A DNA stretch of 64,000 nucleotides from Chelonoidis abingdonii (Eukaryota > Chordata > Testudines > Testudinidae), in assembly GCF_003597395.2 (NCBI RefSeq), contig NC_133770.1:31207756-31271755 (forward strand), written 5' to 3'. Below the pieces are notes generated by a model, which was not told where the DNA came from, did no database searches, and saw nothing but the letters and a program-made list of their open reading frames with translations. The stretch's first letter is position 1. Every line of letters begins with the position of its first letter. Below are positions 1-13,192 of the stretch, piece by piece. Position numbers and translations under genes: made by a program.

Positions 1-905
1 TCCCTGAGGGAGTCAAAGTCTGCTTTTCTGAAGTCCAGGATCTGTATTCTGCTGCTCTCCTTTCTTCCTTTTGTCAGGATCCTGAACTCGACCATCTCAT
101 GGTCACTGCCTCCCAGGTTCCTGTCCACTTTTGCTTTCCCTACTAACTCTTCTCTGTTTGTGAGCAGCAGGTCAAGAAGAGCTCTGCCCCTAGTTGGTTC
201 CTCCAGAACTTGCACAAGGAAATTGTCCCCAACACTTTCCAAAAACTTCCTGGATTGTCTATGCACCTCTGTATTGCTCTCCCAGCAGATATCAGGGTGA
301 TTAAGTCTCCCATGAGAACCAGGGCCTGCGATCTAGTAACTTCTGCTAGTTGCCGGTAGAAAGCCTCGTCCACCTCATCCCCCTGGTCTGGCGGTCTATA
401 GCAGACTCCCATTATGACATCACCCTTGTTGCTCACACTTCTAAACTTAATCCAGAGACTATCAGGTTTTTCTGCAGTTTCATACAGGAGCTCTGAGCAG
501 TCATATTGCTGTCTTACACACAATGCAACTCCCCCACCTTTTCTGCCCTGCCTGTCCTTCCTGAACAGTTTATACCCATCTATGACAGTACTCCAGTCAT
601 ATGAGTTATCCCACCAAGTCTCTGTTATTCCAATCGCATCATAGTTCCTTGACTGTGCCAGGACTTCCAGTTCTCTCTGCTTGTTTCCCGTGCTTCTTGC
701 ATCCGTGTATAGGCACTAAAGATAACTCGCTGACTGTCCCGTTTTCTCAGTCTGAGACAGGAGTCCTCCCCTCTTGCACTCTCCTGCTCGTGCTTCCTCC
801 CAGTATCCTATTTCCCCACTTACCTCAGGGCTTTGGTCTCCTTCCCCCGGTAAACCTAGTTTAAAGCCCTCCTCACTAGGTTAGCAAGCCTGGTTGCGAA
901 GATGA
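1..905 (-). mobile_element. CR1-type LINE, 5'-truncated; ORF1 tail plus ORF2 endonuclease
   Basis: Non-LTR retrotransposon copy on the minus strand. Reading leftward from about 905, the first codons give an ORF1 C-terminus (FATRLANLVRRALN then stop at 856-858) that I recognise from the esterase-like ORF1 of reptile CR1 elements. Next comes an apurinic-type endonuclease domain (EEP) of ORF2: a TETWW motif holding the catalytic Glu, then SLWIKF and VCYRPPDQGDEVDEAFY (within 310-523), and LVLMGD with the Asp of the GDxN motif. The frame breaks about 300, right after GDL, consistent with a one-base deletion; downstream codons resume in another frame to position 1 (ADFDSLR). The 5' end stops inside ORF1, as expected for target-primed truncation, and the 3' part lies outside the window. 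Long readable frames suggest a fairly young copy. Confidence 0.87.
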
Positions 906-1369
906 TCTGTATTTGTTGTCTCCCAAAATGAAGACAAAAGTTAAAGATTTCTCATGCACACACATACCTACTATTTTCCAACATTTTTCATGGTAGTGGT
1001 GGTATGACAGAAGATAATGTCTCTAAATTAAGGTTGTTATCACTTGGTCTGCTGGACAGTCCTAATTTTTACATGGTATTTTTGCATCAAGGTCTATCAA
1101 AATCCAGGAAGTGGAGAAGCTGATGGACAAGTTAAAAGGCAAGAAAAGTTAATCAAACTTTTTGAACCCCCAAAAACTTCAGGTTTGGTTTGAGTTGTTA
1201 AGAGAATGTCCAAGTTATCTAGACTGCTTTTTTCATCCTCAGCAGGAGCCCTAAAATAGAGATAATAATATTGATCTATAGGAACTAGTCACAAGGGTTA
1301 ATTAATTAAACCACTTTGAATTTCATAGATGAAATCTGCCATACTTTATAGGTACAAAGTGCTCTCTCC

Positions 1370-1401
<32 letters not shown>

Positions 1402-4195
1402 ATCTCATATACTGGATCAATTCTCTACTTCACATAAAAATATCAGCTCCTATAATGTCATGTGCATCTAAGAAGAGGAGAATAGAACCAATTATGTATA
1501 TACGCAAGCTGATCACACAATTAGATGTACAACTGGGCATGCAAATTTTCTTATTAGCAACATGTGCTATTTGCACATACATTTGCATGTTTAAACACAC
1601 ATTACTAAATGTTCAAAATCTCATGTTTGAAAATTTCATACACCGTATCTGAAGTGCACATTCCGGAGAACCTTGTTAGTGAGATCTTCAACTCTCATGT
1701 AAACCTTCAGTATAACTTTCACTTCACTACAGGGTGCTCTCAAAAAAAGGTGTTCTGCGTATGCACTACGTGGTGTTGACAGAAAGATATGCAGTGAGAT
1801 GCTACATTAACACTACATTTGTGCAAACAGTAATATCCTCTGTTAAAATGTTTTAGTTTCCTGCTTGTAGATTCCAGTCAGACAGAACTCCTCTTACCCC
1901 AGTGTGAGAAGGAGGGTAGGGGATCTGTAATCTTCCTTAAAATGTTTCTTGGCCAGAAATTTTTTCTAATTTATTTGATGCATTACCCCTACTATGTTCT
2001 AAAACACCATGCTGGTCTACATGCCTAATTTACGCAAATTACAAGCATAGAGGAATCCTGCTTTTTCATATTATGAAAGACTTCTTTACCTCTTGTGTTT
2101 CTCTGTTGGGTTCTTTTACCGATAGGAAAGCGATAACCTTCCTAGCGTCTCTTTTAGCAGCATTTCACTAATCTATAGATAGTATATAAACCCTTTTCTC
2201 TCTTTGAAAATATTTCCCCCATTATGTTCCACAGTCAGAACTGTATTTCAAAGTGTCATTTTAATCCTTTTTATCTTTGTGATAACCTAGAATATTGTTC
2301 GTTACTTAGTTATTCCAGTCACATTTCACTGTACTTCACTGAAATCTCAATGGAGAAAGAATGCTTTAGGCAAAATGAACTTTGAACTTTTGTGTCATCA
2401 AAATCCTTAATGTGAGTATATTGGATGTAGCCTGTATGGCTTAACCTAAAATCATTAGAAACGCATTTACATTATAAAGTTTGCACCAGTTCACAAATGA
2501 AAGTTTGGGGGTTTTTTAGAAAAAAAAAAAGAAAGTTTATTCATAAGTATAAATTCACGTGACTCTGGTCACTCAATATATTTAATGTTAAAGGTATTTT
2601 AAAATATGTACCTTAATTCCAATAAAAGGCACCATAGTGATGATGACAACAAAAACAGCATAATGCTTTTTACTACCCATAAAGTATTAAGTGATCTGGC
2701 TTTAGACAATTAGGTAGCAATGACGTCTTGATCTGACACATTTGAATACCTGCAGGTCATGATGACATCATAAAAGTTAATGTGCATATTCTTTTTTAAA
2801 TACCATTACTATGCTGGGGAAGTAGTGCCTATTGTAAAATTATGTTTAAATTAAAAACAGATTAAAATAAGTTAAAATGCCTATTTTGTTTGCCTGTTTG
2901 GTGTTTTTTGTTTGATTGTTTTTTTTAATGCTACATCAGTCAGGAATTGCTAGAAAACTACCAGTTTTCTGAAGTAGTCACTTCAGCCATCAGTATCTTT
3001 GATAATACTTTTCGTATACATTTCTGGTTTTTACATTATTACATCACAATCTTTTGTAGAGAATTCTCTTTTCTCTGTTTCAACTTTTGCATTAGATATC
3101 AAACTGCTGCTCCCTTCTCCTACAGACTAATTTCTCATAACATAATACTCAAATTACCTTAAAACTCCTGAAATACAGCTCCCCCATGGCTTAGTCACTT
3201 TTGTCTCTTTTAAAATCACTACTTATTAATGTTAATTATGTTAAAGAGTTGGGCTTTCTCAATGAGTATGAGCTTAAGTTTTTAATCATAGTCATTTTTT
3301 TCCCTTCCAATTTTTCTGAAAATCGCTAGGATTAAAATGCCATAAAGATTTCTTTTCCCCCCATGCTAGTATGTGGCTGAGATTGCTTAGAAGAGCAGCC
3401 TTTGTCCTATTCAAAGGATATATCTACAGACAGATGAACATACAGTTAGATTTACCATACACGTGTTTCCTCTCTGCCAAGAAAGAGAACACTTGCAAAC
3501 TTGTGGCTGATAAAATTTTGCAGAAAATAAGAGGTCTGTGTTATAAGCCTTCACTTCTTTCCCCTCCCCTTCATCCTAAATCTACATATTCATCAACTCT
3601 TATAGAACCCTGGAGTTTGAGCGCACATTAAATATAAATGGCTTTTTAGGTTTTGCAAACCCTGGAAGGTTATGAATGCAGACTCCGCATCAGGATACGT
3701 AAAGGTCATCCTATAGGAGAAACAAACAAAACCTACTCCTTAGCAGTGAATTACCTGGGGGGAATACAGGTCAGACAAATGAACTGTCCACCTCCTGCAT
3801 TCCACTTCTTCTAATCATCGGGACAAGTAGTCTTCTTACCAGTCACCATTGAACTGTGACTGAGGGGACAAGTGCAGCTTCTTCTCTTGTTCAAATGTAT
3901 CCAGTTTCCACAGTTACTACAGTTTTAGAGGTTCAGGAAAAACATCAGTTTATGACCTGAAAATTTGACCCATGCCCCTCCTCAGATATTAAATCCAGTG
4001 TTGGCTGAGATGGTTAGTGCTTCCTTGCTGTGGGATCACAACATACCATCTTCCCTCAAATAAATGGTGGTTAGGCTTCTGCTCAAGAAAGCATTTCAAT
4101 TTTGCCAGTTATCACTCTGGTTCTAATCTTCCCTTTTTAGGGACACTTGAGGAGGAAGATGGTGGCTAGACAACTTTAAAGTAATCTGGAGTCCT
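906..4195. other. Intergenic DNA, no gene seen
   Basis: AT-rich sequence about 15-18 kb upstream of the NRP1 start codon. Apart from a CT microsatellite at 1362-1406 I recognise no gene, RNA gene or mobile element. The open frames are short and lack domain features. Confidence 0.6.
1362..1406. repeat. (CT)n microsatellite
   Basis: About 45 bases made almost entirely of CT dinucleotides with a few interruptions. Confidence 0.9.
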
Positions 4196-5420
4196 CATAT
4201 TTCCTTGAACTTTTGCAGATGGACTTATGGGTTGGATATGGTACAAAGCATGGTTCTCTGCTCATTGATTGCTGATCTCTCCCTTGCAATGGACAAAGAT
4301 CAGATGTCTGCTGACTTTCTCACATGAGTCTGCAGCCTTTGACATCTTGGGTAAGCAACATAGCCCTTGCTTGATTGGTTTTGTTCTTTCCTCTCCAAAT
4401 GTCAAATCCTGTTCCCATTGAATTCAATAGCAAAACTCCTTTTGATTTCAATGGGAACAGGATTTGGCCCCAAGAGATCAGAGAATGTGATTTTGATTAA
4501 TTGCTTATCTGCCCAGAGACAGCTCTCATGCATGTTCTGCCAGGCTGAATTTGATTGCCCCTCTTGTATGTCATGCTGAGGAAAATAATAAAACAATTTG
4601 GTCTGTAGTTCTATCAAAATGCACATGGCACACAGTTCTATGCCTCTTTTCCATCAAATCCAGATGGTGCAGCATCTTTGCTTTCATAGTGCCTGGCGGA
4701 GAGCAATACTTAGATAATGGCAAGCTGGCAGAACCTTAGTTTGGACAAGATGGAGGCACTGTTAGTGTATTAAGGGAAAGTGGGGTGATTGTCCTTCCCA
4801 TCCTTCTTTCATTTAAGAAGTTTTCAATTTGGGGTGCTGCTGGATCCTCAATGACACTTGGAAATACAGATGGCAACAGGGACCCAAAGCATCATTTACT
4901 CTTGGAGCTAAATCTTACCACTATGATTCATGCCTTTGTGACTTCGAGACTTCATTACTGTGATGTGTTCTGCATGGCTCCATATTCAAAGACCACTTGG
5001 AAATTACAGTGGGTGTAGAATGCAGTTGCTCACCTGCTCGGCAGTGTTAGCCATATAGAGCAAATTAGATCTCTACTCTGAAAACTACTCTGACTCCCTT
5101 GCTTGCAGGTGTAACTCCAAGTGTTGACTTTGATCTATAAATAATAATAATTTGGGTCCTAGGTTCCTGAGAAATGTCTCTCAACTAGTCAGCTTGCCAT
5201 GGCAGTTCATGTCAACTAAAGTGCTTGAGCTAACAGATCTGAGATTCAAACCACTGGGCAATGGTGCCTGTGCATTTAATGTGAACAACCCACAACTCCA
5301 GAATTAGCTCCCCCAGCTGTTCTAACAGCCCAGTTCTGGAGAAAACAACTCAAGTAGGAGACTACGGTCAATAGTCACGACACTCTCTGCTTGATACAAA
5401 ATACAGTTGGACCTAATTGT
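4195..5420 (+). mobile_element. Decayed L2-like LINE, reverse transcriptase C-terminal half
   Basis: Remnant of a LINE reverse transcriptase in broken + strand frames. Near 4375-4410 the frame reads LLDWFCSFLSKCQ, like the 'WF.SYLs.R' block of L2/CR1-group RTs. At 4920-5160 the translation contains MIHAFVTSRLHYCDVF, LQWVQNAVAHLLG, HIEQI, a degenerate LHWLP-like block and LTLIYK. These follow the usual order of the L2 RT C-terminus (hALV.SRLDYCN, LQ.VQNAAARL, HI..L..LHWLP, FK.L.L.YK). Near 5260-5310 GNGACAFNVNNPQL resembles the terminal 'G.RAFsvaaP.lWN' block. Stops and shifts show it is old and inactive. A palindromic element interrupts it near 4408-4470. Confidence 0.75.
4408..4470. repeat. 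Palindromic short element inserted in the L2-like LINE
   Basis: The left arm 'cctgttcccattgaattcaa' is mirrored by 'tttcaatgggaacagg' on the right, a near-perfect hairpin. It sits directly after the LINE block ending KCQ. It shares the core 'cccattgaa...ttcaatggg' with many other copies in this window. Confidence 0.75.
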
Positions 5421-7740
5421 GAGTCAGATTCTACCATCCTTTCTCTTACTGAATAATACTATATCCAGGAGTAGTGGAAGTACCTTATTGGAGCTACTCA
5501 CAGAGTAAGGTACTACTCAGCAAGTGTGAAAGTGGCAGAATCTGATTTTTATGGTTCTATCCCGAGAAGTGAATACATGCATCTGTTGCTTTACCTCATC
5601 AAATGAAACCTGTTTACCTGAATATTCTTTATGTTCCTGAAATGTTTTGGAAAAGAGGGGTTTAGGAAGGGAAAAGATTCTTCGGAAGGGAAAAGGTTTC
5701 ATTCTTTTCCATGTAGGCTAAAAGTACAAATAAAAGTTTAAATTCATGAAACTATGCAGATGTCTCATAGAAAAGGATAAGTTTTGATTTCTTGGTCTCT
5801 ACTTTGCTTAATTGGATTTTGCTGAGCATCTGAAATCAGCTAAGACTTTTGATCAACTGAACATCCAGAGTCACTTGCAAAAGCATTCATAACACCACAG
5901 ACCTGAATATTTCTCTGACCGTTATGTTTTTTAGTTTAGTAACAGTTCCTCACTAAGATATTTTCATCAAAAATGTAAAACCCTATGAAAAATTCAAATG
6001 TTTTGGTTCAGTTGAGGCCCTCAACTGGAATAATGTCATCACATCTATACTGTGTGGTGTTATTTCTAGTTGAGGTGTTTTTTGTTTTTTTCTCTGCTGC
6101 AGTGATAAGGATTTCAAAGAAACTAACTCTTTTCACAGAAGGAACTACAGCACTTTTGATTTTGATGTGTCAACATCTTGCCACATTATGATATTTCAGG
6201 TTTCTTGTTTTGAGTAAATGTAATTTCTTATCACTGCAGCTTCATAAAACAGAAATCCATTTTGAACAAAAAATATAAATAATGTATTTCTATTTTTATG
6301 TTTTCTTGGATTTGATTGCAATTTATGAGAAAAGCCACTATAATTATGGATGCAAATGATTTCACAGTTACTGCAACAGATTTTGTTTATATATGTTAAA
6401 CTATGTTGAGGAAGAATCTGCTTTGATGTGGAAAACTTGTTAATATCTTTGCAAAATAGCAATCAGAATACGGGCTGTGGCAACTATAATGGTGACCACA
6501 GAGTACGTCAGAATGTGACTCAAAATATACTTTTTTAAAATGAAGACATTGGTGTATCTTGGATACAAAGCAGTGCAATATGGTGAACCACAGGGATACT
6601 GTTAAGATTTTTTAAATGAAATATTTTAAAAAATCTCAGGCCTATTACTAATAATATTGTAGATTATTAAAACTGAAAGACATTTACAAACAGATGGCAA
6701 GACTGAGATTATCAAGCAAAGGTCTCAATTAGTAGCAGTGCAGAGCCAAACTGTCCTAGGACCCCCTAGTCCCAGTGCTATTAGGTAACACAGCTGCTGA
6801 GACATCCTTTTGGAAAGTGCAGCTTAGCCAGATGGGATGCTAATAAGGAGAATACCCTGGGTTATTATTGTGGCTAAACCCTGTGTGTATGAAAAAGATT
6901 AAGAGAGGCTCTTGTGCCATGCTCACCCACTGTACATTCACACAGAGACCATCCGAACTCTGGCCCTACATTTACTTTTCACCATTTACGATAGTGGTTG
7001 TGCTTCTTGCATTCACTCAGCTTGGACAATGTAATTACTGCAGGGTGCTCCATTTCAGATCATTTACACCTTCTGGGTCTCATCTTTTTAAACAAAACCC
7101 TAACATTTTGGATGTATACTAAATTAGCAGTTGAGCTAAACTAATTTAATTTGATACAATATATATTAAGCTAACACTTGTGAACACTGAATTTTTCTTT
7201 AGGGCATAGGAAAGGGACATAGGAAGGGGCCTGAGTTCTCTAGGAAAATAAACCCTTTTTCATAAATAATTCTCAGATACACCATATGATTTCCTGCTTA
7301 GGGATTGTTTCTTCCCAATGTCTATAACACTTTATTCTTCAGTACAAGCTGATTATGGTAGACAGTACTCTCATTTTGGGGCAATGGGTCAGTGGGTTAA
7401 TATCTTGGCTAAAGAACCTGAGCATGTTTCAATCAGCAACAAAGCAGCACTCTGTTAGAATGCAGCACCAGATGACAATAATAATAAGCTTGACTTCTAC
7501 AAAAACTCTCCTCTTAGCTGAGGAGAAGAATTATTAATGAATATACCTGGCCTCTTTTACACAGTTGCTACAGCACCTATACCAGGTGGTTTTTACATGT
7601 ACACAATGTGCTCTCAGTGAATGACACTCTAAAATTTCAGATTGAATTCTTAATTTTGGAATCAATATCCATAGGTTTCATTTTGTTTATAAATTCTTCA
7701 TATAGGAATGTAGTGCTTAGGAAAAGTGATGGACTGAGGT
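5421..7740. other. Intergenic DNA, no gene seen
   Basis: AT-rich sequence without a supportable gene. It contains a small inverted repeat (arms near 6096-6110 and 6226-6240, sharing 'ctgcagtgataag') and the first copy of a dispersed repeat pair at 6817-6880. Confidence 0.55.
6817..6880. repeat. Dispersed repeat pair, copy 1
   Basis: 'gtgcagcttagcc' followed by a similar 'atgctaa...ggagaa...cctgggtt' string recurs at 8990-9045 in the same orientation, about 2.2 kb away. The family is unknown to me. Confidence 0.55.
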
Positions 7741-7744
7741 CCCT

Positions 7745-8500
7745 GTGTGAGGGACCATGGTCCCTAGGCAGTGCACAAACTGTAGCCACCGTCCAGCAGC
7801 CTCCCCGAACATGTGGAGACGGGGGCTAGTGAAGCTTTAGCTTGCAAGGAGCCCAACCCACAAAGCTCCTGATTAGGGGAGACATCCAACCCACCATTTG
7901 GCTGGGAGGCACTACTTAAACAGGAAAGAGGCACAGAAATTTGTTTGAGCAACTAGATGAATCCCTGGATGGCTGTTACTATGGACTCTGCCTACTTGCC
8001 CACCTCCAGGCCTGTTCATGGTTCTTGTTCTCCTTCTCTCAGACCCATGTCTGTTCCTGGTTGCTGCTTTCCTGCCTTATTCCAGATCATTGCTCCTGTG
8101 TTCTACCCTTGATGCTGACTCCGGCTTCGACCTTTGGCTTGACTCCTGATTCCAGCTCTGAACCTCGGCTTAGCACCTGACTCCATCTTCAGCTCTGACC
8201 TTTGGCTTCGCACTTCACTCTGACCTCAGCTCCCGAGCCAAGCGCCTGACTCAACCATTGGGCATGACTGTCCATGCCCTATTCCCCACACCCTGGTGAT
8301 CGAAGATGTCCGTCTATCCACAAAAGTAGGGACAATCCTAAAGAAACAGAGCAAGCTTGCCAATATTGCCTCATCAACATGCCTCAACATCACCTCCTCC
8401 ACCCATTCTCCAGGCCACTACCTTTACAGGTCAGAGCGTACTTCAGTCTCCAATACCCACTCGCAGTCTGGCCTGTCTTCTTAGCCTACCAACAAGTGTA
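7745..8500 (+). mobile_element. Possible LTR retrotransposon remnant (Gypsy-like, tentative)
   Basis: GC-richer block in AT-rich surroundings. From 8110 to 8250 it contains about four imperfect units of the type 'ctgactcc..cttcgaccttt ggcttga', a pattern I associate with the LTR/leader of Gypsy-group elements in turtles. No coding domain, primer-binding site or second LTR is visible, and the boundaries are guesses. Another GC-rich interspersed repeat is equally possible. Confidence 0.35.
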
Positions 8501-9565
8501 CTGATTGTGTTGGAGGTTTTGTGATGTGGATTTCTGTGCACCGGAAACTGGATTGCCAGGTTGCCAAATGTCATTCAATTATTTGGTAGCCCCATCATGC
8601 CTCCCCACACCCCAGCTGCCATCTCCTGCATTCTGCTGTGTTGCAGACAGACAGTTGCAGTTGCTCCTCCTGGCCTCCAGGCATTGCTGTGGGATCTGGC
8701 TAAATTCTGTTGTTTTCAACAGGCATTGAATCAGACTCACAGCACAATGTGCATGTACTTATGTGCTTTGCTGAATTTGGGACTAAAAGTTTTTTACATA
8801 TATGAAGTAATGGAAAATAGATAATGTTAGTGTTGACTACATCACATTCATATCTATACATTACATAATGAACATATTTTACAAAATACATGTCTATATA
8901 TATGAATGAAATATTTCCAATCAATCTCACAAGTTCCTATTATTTTCATATTTTATTTAACATGTGATATAGTCCATGTGATATATTTTGTGCAGCTTAG
9001 CCATATGAGATGCTAGCAGGGAGAAGAACCTGGGTTGTAATTGTGTCAAAAATTATATTTATCCTTTTTGAGAATATCTGCACATGTTTCATGCAGACAG
9101 GTTATCACAAAGGGATGGAAGTGTTAGATCCTTTATCTAATCATAGAGAATTCAGTGAAAGGGCATTTGCGGCTGCATTAATGCTTAAACTTTCTGCATT
9201 AAGGGTTCAATCCTTCAAATTACAGAGCATGCCAGCAAGGTGCTGAGTATTTCTCCAAAGAGTTGAGCATCTGCAACTCCGACTGAACTCTGCGTGGCAG
9301 TTGAGAGCACTCAGCACCTTCTAAGAAGGCTCAGGATCTTGTAAAATTGAGTCCTAACTGAAGTGATATTTTTTCAGCACTCTTTGGGGTGTGGGGTTTT
9401 ATTAGTCCATGATTTTGCCTGTATCCCCTCTGCCTCAGACTTGGTCCTTTCCCATGAACACACAACAATATTTTCTGCTTAACTTAAAACCACCTTTTCT
9501 TCCTTTCAGTACAAACCGAGTACCTTCAGAATTCACCACATAGAGCTGCTGTACCAACTCTCTGC
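8501..9565. other. Intergenic DNA with second dispersed-repeat copy
   Basis: No gene recognised. Copy 2 of the repeat pair lies at 8990-9045. At about 9268-9355 the string 'gcactcagcacctt...ggctcaggatcttg' resembles an arm of the palindromic family described elsewhere in this window. Confidence 0.5.
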
Positions 9566-9567
9566 AC

Positions 9568-9785
9568 TTAAGACTTTTCTAAACAGGGAAGTTAGTGTGA
9601 AATAGCCCCTCTACACTAATTCCCCATGTGGAAATGGCTTAATTTAATCCACACAAAGACCCCTTTAGTGTGGAATAAGTGTGTCCATATGGGGAACTAG
9701 TTCACAATAGCTATACAGCAATAGCTATTCTGCACTAGCTGTTCAGTTCTTTCCCCTACACAGACAAGCCCCTAGGTGGGCTTTG
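9568..9785. mobile_element. Probable non-autonomous DNA transposon (MITE)
   Basis: The left side contains 'acttttctaaacagggaag' and the right side, reverse-complemented, reads like 'ggcttgtctgtgtaggggaa'. This is the degenerate terminal inverted pattern of a common reptile MITE that starts 'aaggc(c)tggtctacac'. Direct and inverted copies of 'tagtgtggaa' lie between. No transposase and no clear target duplication. Confidence 0.45.
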
Positions 9786-10742
9786 CCTCTTTTTCCACCT
9801 AAATATAGTATACATTTGTTTTGGTTTTTAATCAGTGAGTTCTTTCTAATGGCAGAATTTACTCCAAAGTTTGAGGAGAAAATAACTGAATGTTTTAAGC
9901 TGTGCACGATGAGCAAGCCAAGAAGGAAATCTCAAAAACAACATGTAAATGGCAGGGACTCATAGTGAAAACCTGCCTCTTTTTGGAATAAACAAATGCA
10001 TGGCTGTTAATCATTAGAGTTTGAAATGAATCCTAAAGTGTTATGGTGCACATGACACTGCAGCTACAGACATGAAAAACGAGGCAATATTATGTTTATG
10101 AATCCTGGGCTGATGACAAAGAACCCCCAGTGCTGTAAGGCCGAGAGAGTATTTGAGAAGGAAAAGCCAACGTCCCAGGGTACATTTTAAGGAACACAGA
10201 AAATTGATTTTTTTCACAGCAAACAAGATGTTCTCTGGCAAATGATATGCAGCCTTTGTCAAGGCCGTCCAGATGGCCTCTGTGAATAAAATACTGCACG
10301 CAGCAGTGACATACTTGTTGGACAGATAACTTAGAGATTTGGAAGGAGCCTGCTGAAGATCTACTTCATTAAAGGAATAATGTATCTGGTTAAGTGGTTA
10401 GCAGAAGCCAAGCGACTTGTGACAATTTTACAAAAGGAGAAGTTTTAGCTGCTATGGCAACCTGGACAACTTTAAGTCTCCTGATGAAATCCATTCTAAA
10501 GGACACTAAGTCATCATGAAGTCCAGTGCAAAATGGATTCAAATGGTTTGCCATATAAAAAATGTCTGGGAGATCACAGGAAAATTAATATCACAATATT
10601 TATGCTACTTTTCCAAAGAAATAAGATTCAGGAGATTGTGACAAATCTTAAAGAATCTATAAAATGACCATTGCTAGGAAAGCTGCTTTTATTTTTTTTT
10701 TTTTTGGACAACACATTTTTTCCAAGAGGTAGACACAAATTA

Positions 10743-10811
10743 TTATTTGACCCTGCTCCCATTGAAATGGGAGTTTTGCCATTGACTTCAATGACAACTG
10801 CATAGGGTCCA
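10743..10811. repeat. Palindromic-family copy
   Basis: 'gaccctgctcccattgaaat' on the left and 'cattgacttcaatg...agggtcc' on the right form imperfect inverted arms around 'gggagttttgc'. Confidence 0.75.
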
Positions 10812-12239
10812 ATATTTGTAAAACATGGGTGATGAAAATTGGAGGACGGAAATGGAGACCACAGCCATTTTTCAAAATAGAGTATTCCCACATATATTTC
10901 CCCATATAGGCCTGACCATTTATTTTGTAAAGATACGCTTGAGGATTGTTTATCAATCCAATTTTCCTCTCCCCCATCATGTCTTCTTGACCAGAGTGCA
11001 CCACAAATGCATTTTCAAACAAATTGGTTGACCATCAACAACATAAAGTTAAATACTTTCAGAGGGTCTATTTTTAAATTAATTTTTTCTTGAAAAAAAT
11101 GACAACATAAAATATGAAAATATAAAAAAAAAATTCAAAGCATCCTTATGGGAAGGGTGACATGCCACAGCAATGGTTCTACAGATATAGAAATAAGGGG
11201 ATAATATTAAAATAAACCACTGCTGATATTCTAGAAGTGAATCTGTTAGATCAAACATTAATTATTGTTCTCTACTTCAAAGCCCCAGTCTGAAATAGAA
11301 TTTACTAATGAAGAATCTAAGTTGCTGCTCAAGACCTGATTTTAGACCCTTAAGGTACAAGAACAGCAGCAAAACCTATATAAACTGACTACATTTAACT
11401 TATTTGAATCCCAGGGCCAGCAACATACATAATCTCCTGAATAAAGATGCACAGGTTAGTTGCTACTTCGATTACTTTATCTCTTAATCAACCCTGCTAA
11501 CAGTTCAAACCATCCTGCTGGAGGTAATCTGTAGCCTAAGGATTAATCCTCTTGAATACCATTCTTGAATTTCTGGTCAATCCACTACAGTCTACAAGTG
11601 GGTCCTCCATTTGGTTTATAACATCAAAGTATGCCACCACAAACATACTCTAGTTAATAAATAACCCAAACAAGCATTTAGCTGAAAAGCCATTTAACAT
11701 CAGCTGTAATAAGTGACAGACAAAATTATTATAGAGAACATCTATTGAAGAAGATGAAAGATGGCTGAGAAAGGGAAGCTGATCTGTAATGAATGCAGTA
11801 TAACTGCTTGTTTACAGTGATTGCTGTGTTCAAGCTGAAGGGGGTGCGTGAAAAACATGCAGCATCATGATGACAGCTTCCATTTTCCTAATAACATTGC
11901 ATCCTTTCTAGTATCCTTATGTAAAATATGTATAGTAATATATAATTACATTACTATATTATTTATATAATGTATATAGACAGATAAATTAGATGGGTAG
12001 TACATTAATTTTCAAACCAAACCAGAAAAAGACAGGAAATACAAAGATAAGTCTAACGCTGTTCTTTACTCATGTTTGTTTTTTATGATTATATAGCTTC
12101 AGTTTAGTGAAGCCTTACATATTAAATGGTCTGGCTATTTTTTATGTTGCACATTTATCTTCATTGAAACATACACTGGCACATCATTTTCTAACCAAAT
12201 GGGGGGAAAAAAGTCGATAAAACAAGTTAATTATCTAAG

Positions 12240-12312
12240 GCCTCTTCCTGCTCCACTGAAGTCAATGAGAGTTTTGCCATTGCCTTAGATGGGAGTATGA
12301 TCAGATCCTTAG
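12240..12312. repeat. Palindromic-family copy
   Basis: 'cctgctccactgaagtcaat' followed by 'gagagttttgccattg' and 'gatgggagtatgatcagatc' is the same layout as the 10743 copy, with more substitutions. Confidence 0.7.
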
Positions 12313-13170
12313 CCTCAGACAGGAAGATCTGGTATATGTTATTTCAATGGAGATAGCTACTTGAGAACTGTTTTGGTATATCTGTTATTATTAACTCTTA
12401 ATCATTACTAAATATTCATAATGCCATAAATTCATATTATGTTTCAGATATCCACTGCTTAATCTAATAAAAACAGGACTAACAAAGCCAAGTCAAGAAA
12501 CAGAAAAATAATTTAGTAAAGAAGATGTGGACAGCTGTCTGGAGGAAAGAAAAGAATTGGGGAATGTAGAAAGGACTTCAGGAGAGATCTCTGATACCAG
12601 TGGTGGGCACAAAGTAAGAACCTGAAGAGAACAGAACAGGCTGGAAAAGAAGAATGTGAGGTTGGGTGCTGTAGAAGAAGAGGGAGCATCTTTCAGAATT
12701 ATGTGGCTGTATATTGAAGGGAGACGTAAGATAAGAGGATGGAGAAAAGTATTGAGTGTGAAAGATTGAGTAGGAGCATACAACATGTAGGAGTTAAAAA
12801 GTGTGAGAGAGGAGAGATGTAGCAGAGGGCAAGATTATGTATAATCTATAAGATGAGGAGCTTCGATGCAGCAAAAGACAGGAAGCCAAAAGGAGGTTTC
12901 AAAGAAGTGTCTGATGGGGCTAACAGGAGAGGAAAATAAGACAATAGTTCATTTTGGACAAACTTTATGGGAGACTACATGAGAGACAGGAAGATCAGAG
13001 AGGAGATGGTTACAAAGAATGAACTAGAACTAAAGTAGATATTAAGACACTACTAGATAGTTGTTTATTGTGTAAATTTGTTTCCAGCACTTAATTAAAA
13101 CTAATGGAATTACTTTAATATAAAGTAACAGTGCACAACTTCCACTGTCATGAGCAAATATCTTGGAAGT

Positions 13171-13192
13171 TTTGTTGTTGTTGTTGTTGTTT
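13171..13192. repeat. (GTT)n microsatellite
   Basis: Seven consecutive GTT-type triplets. Confidence 0.85.
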
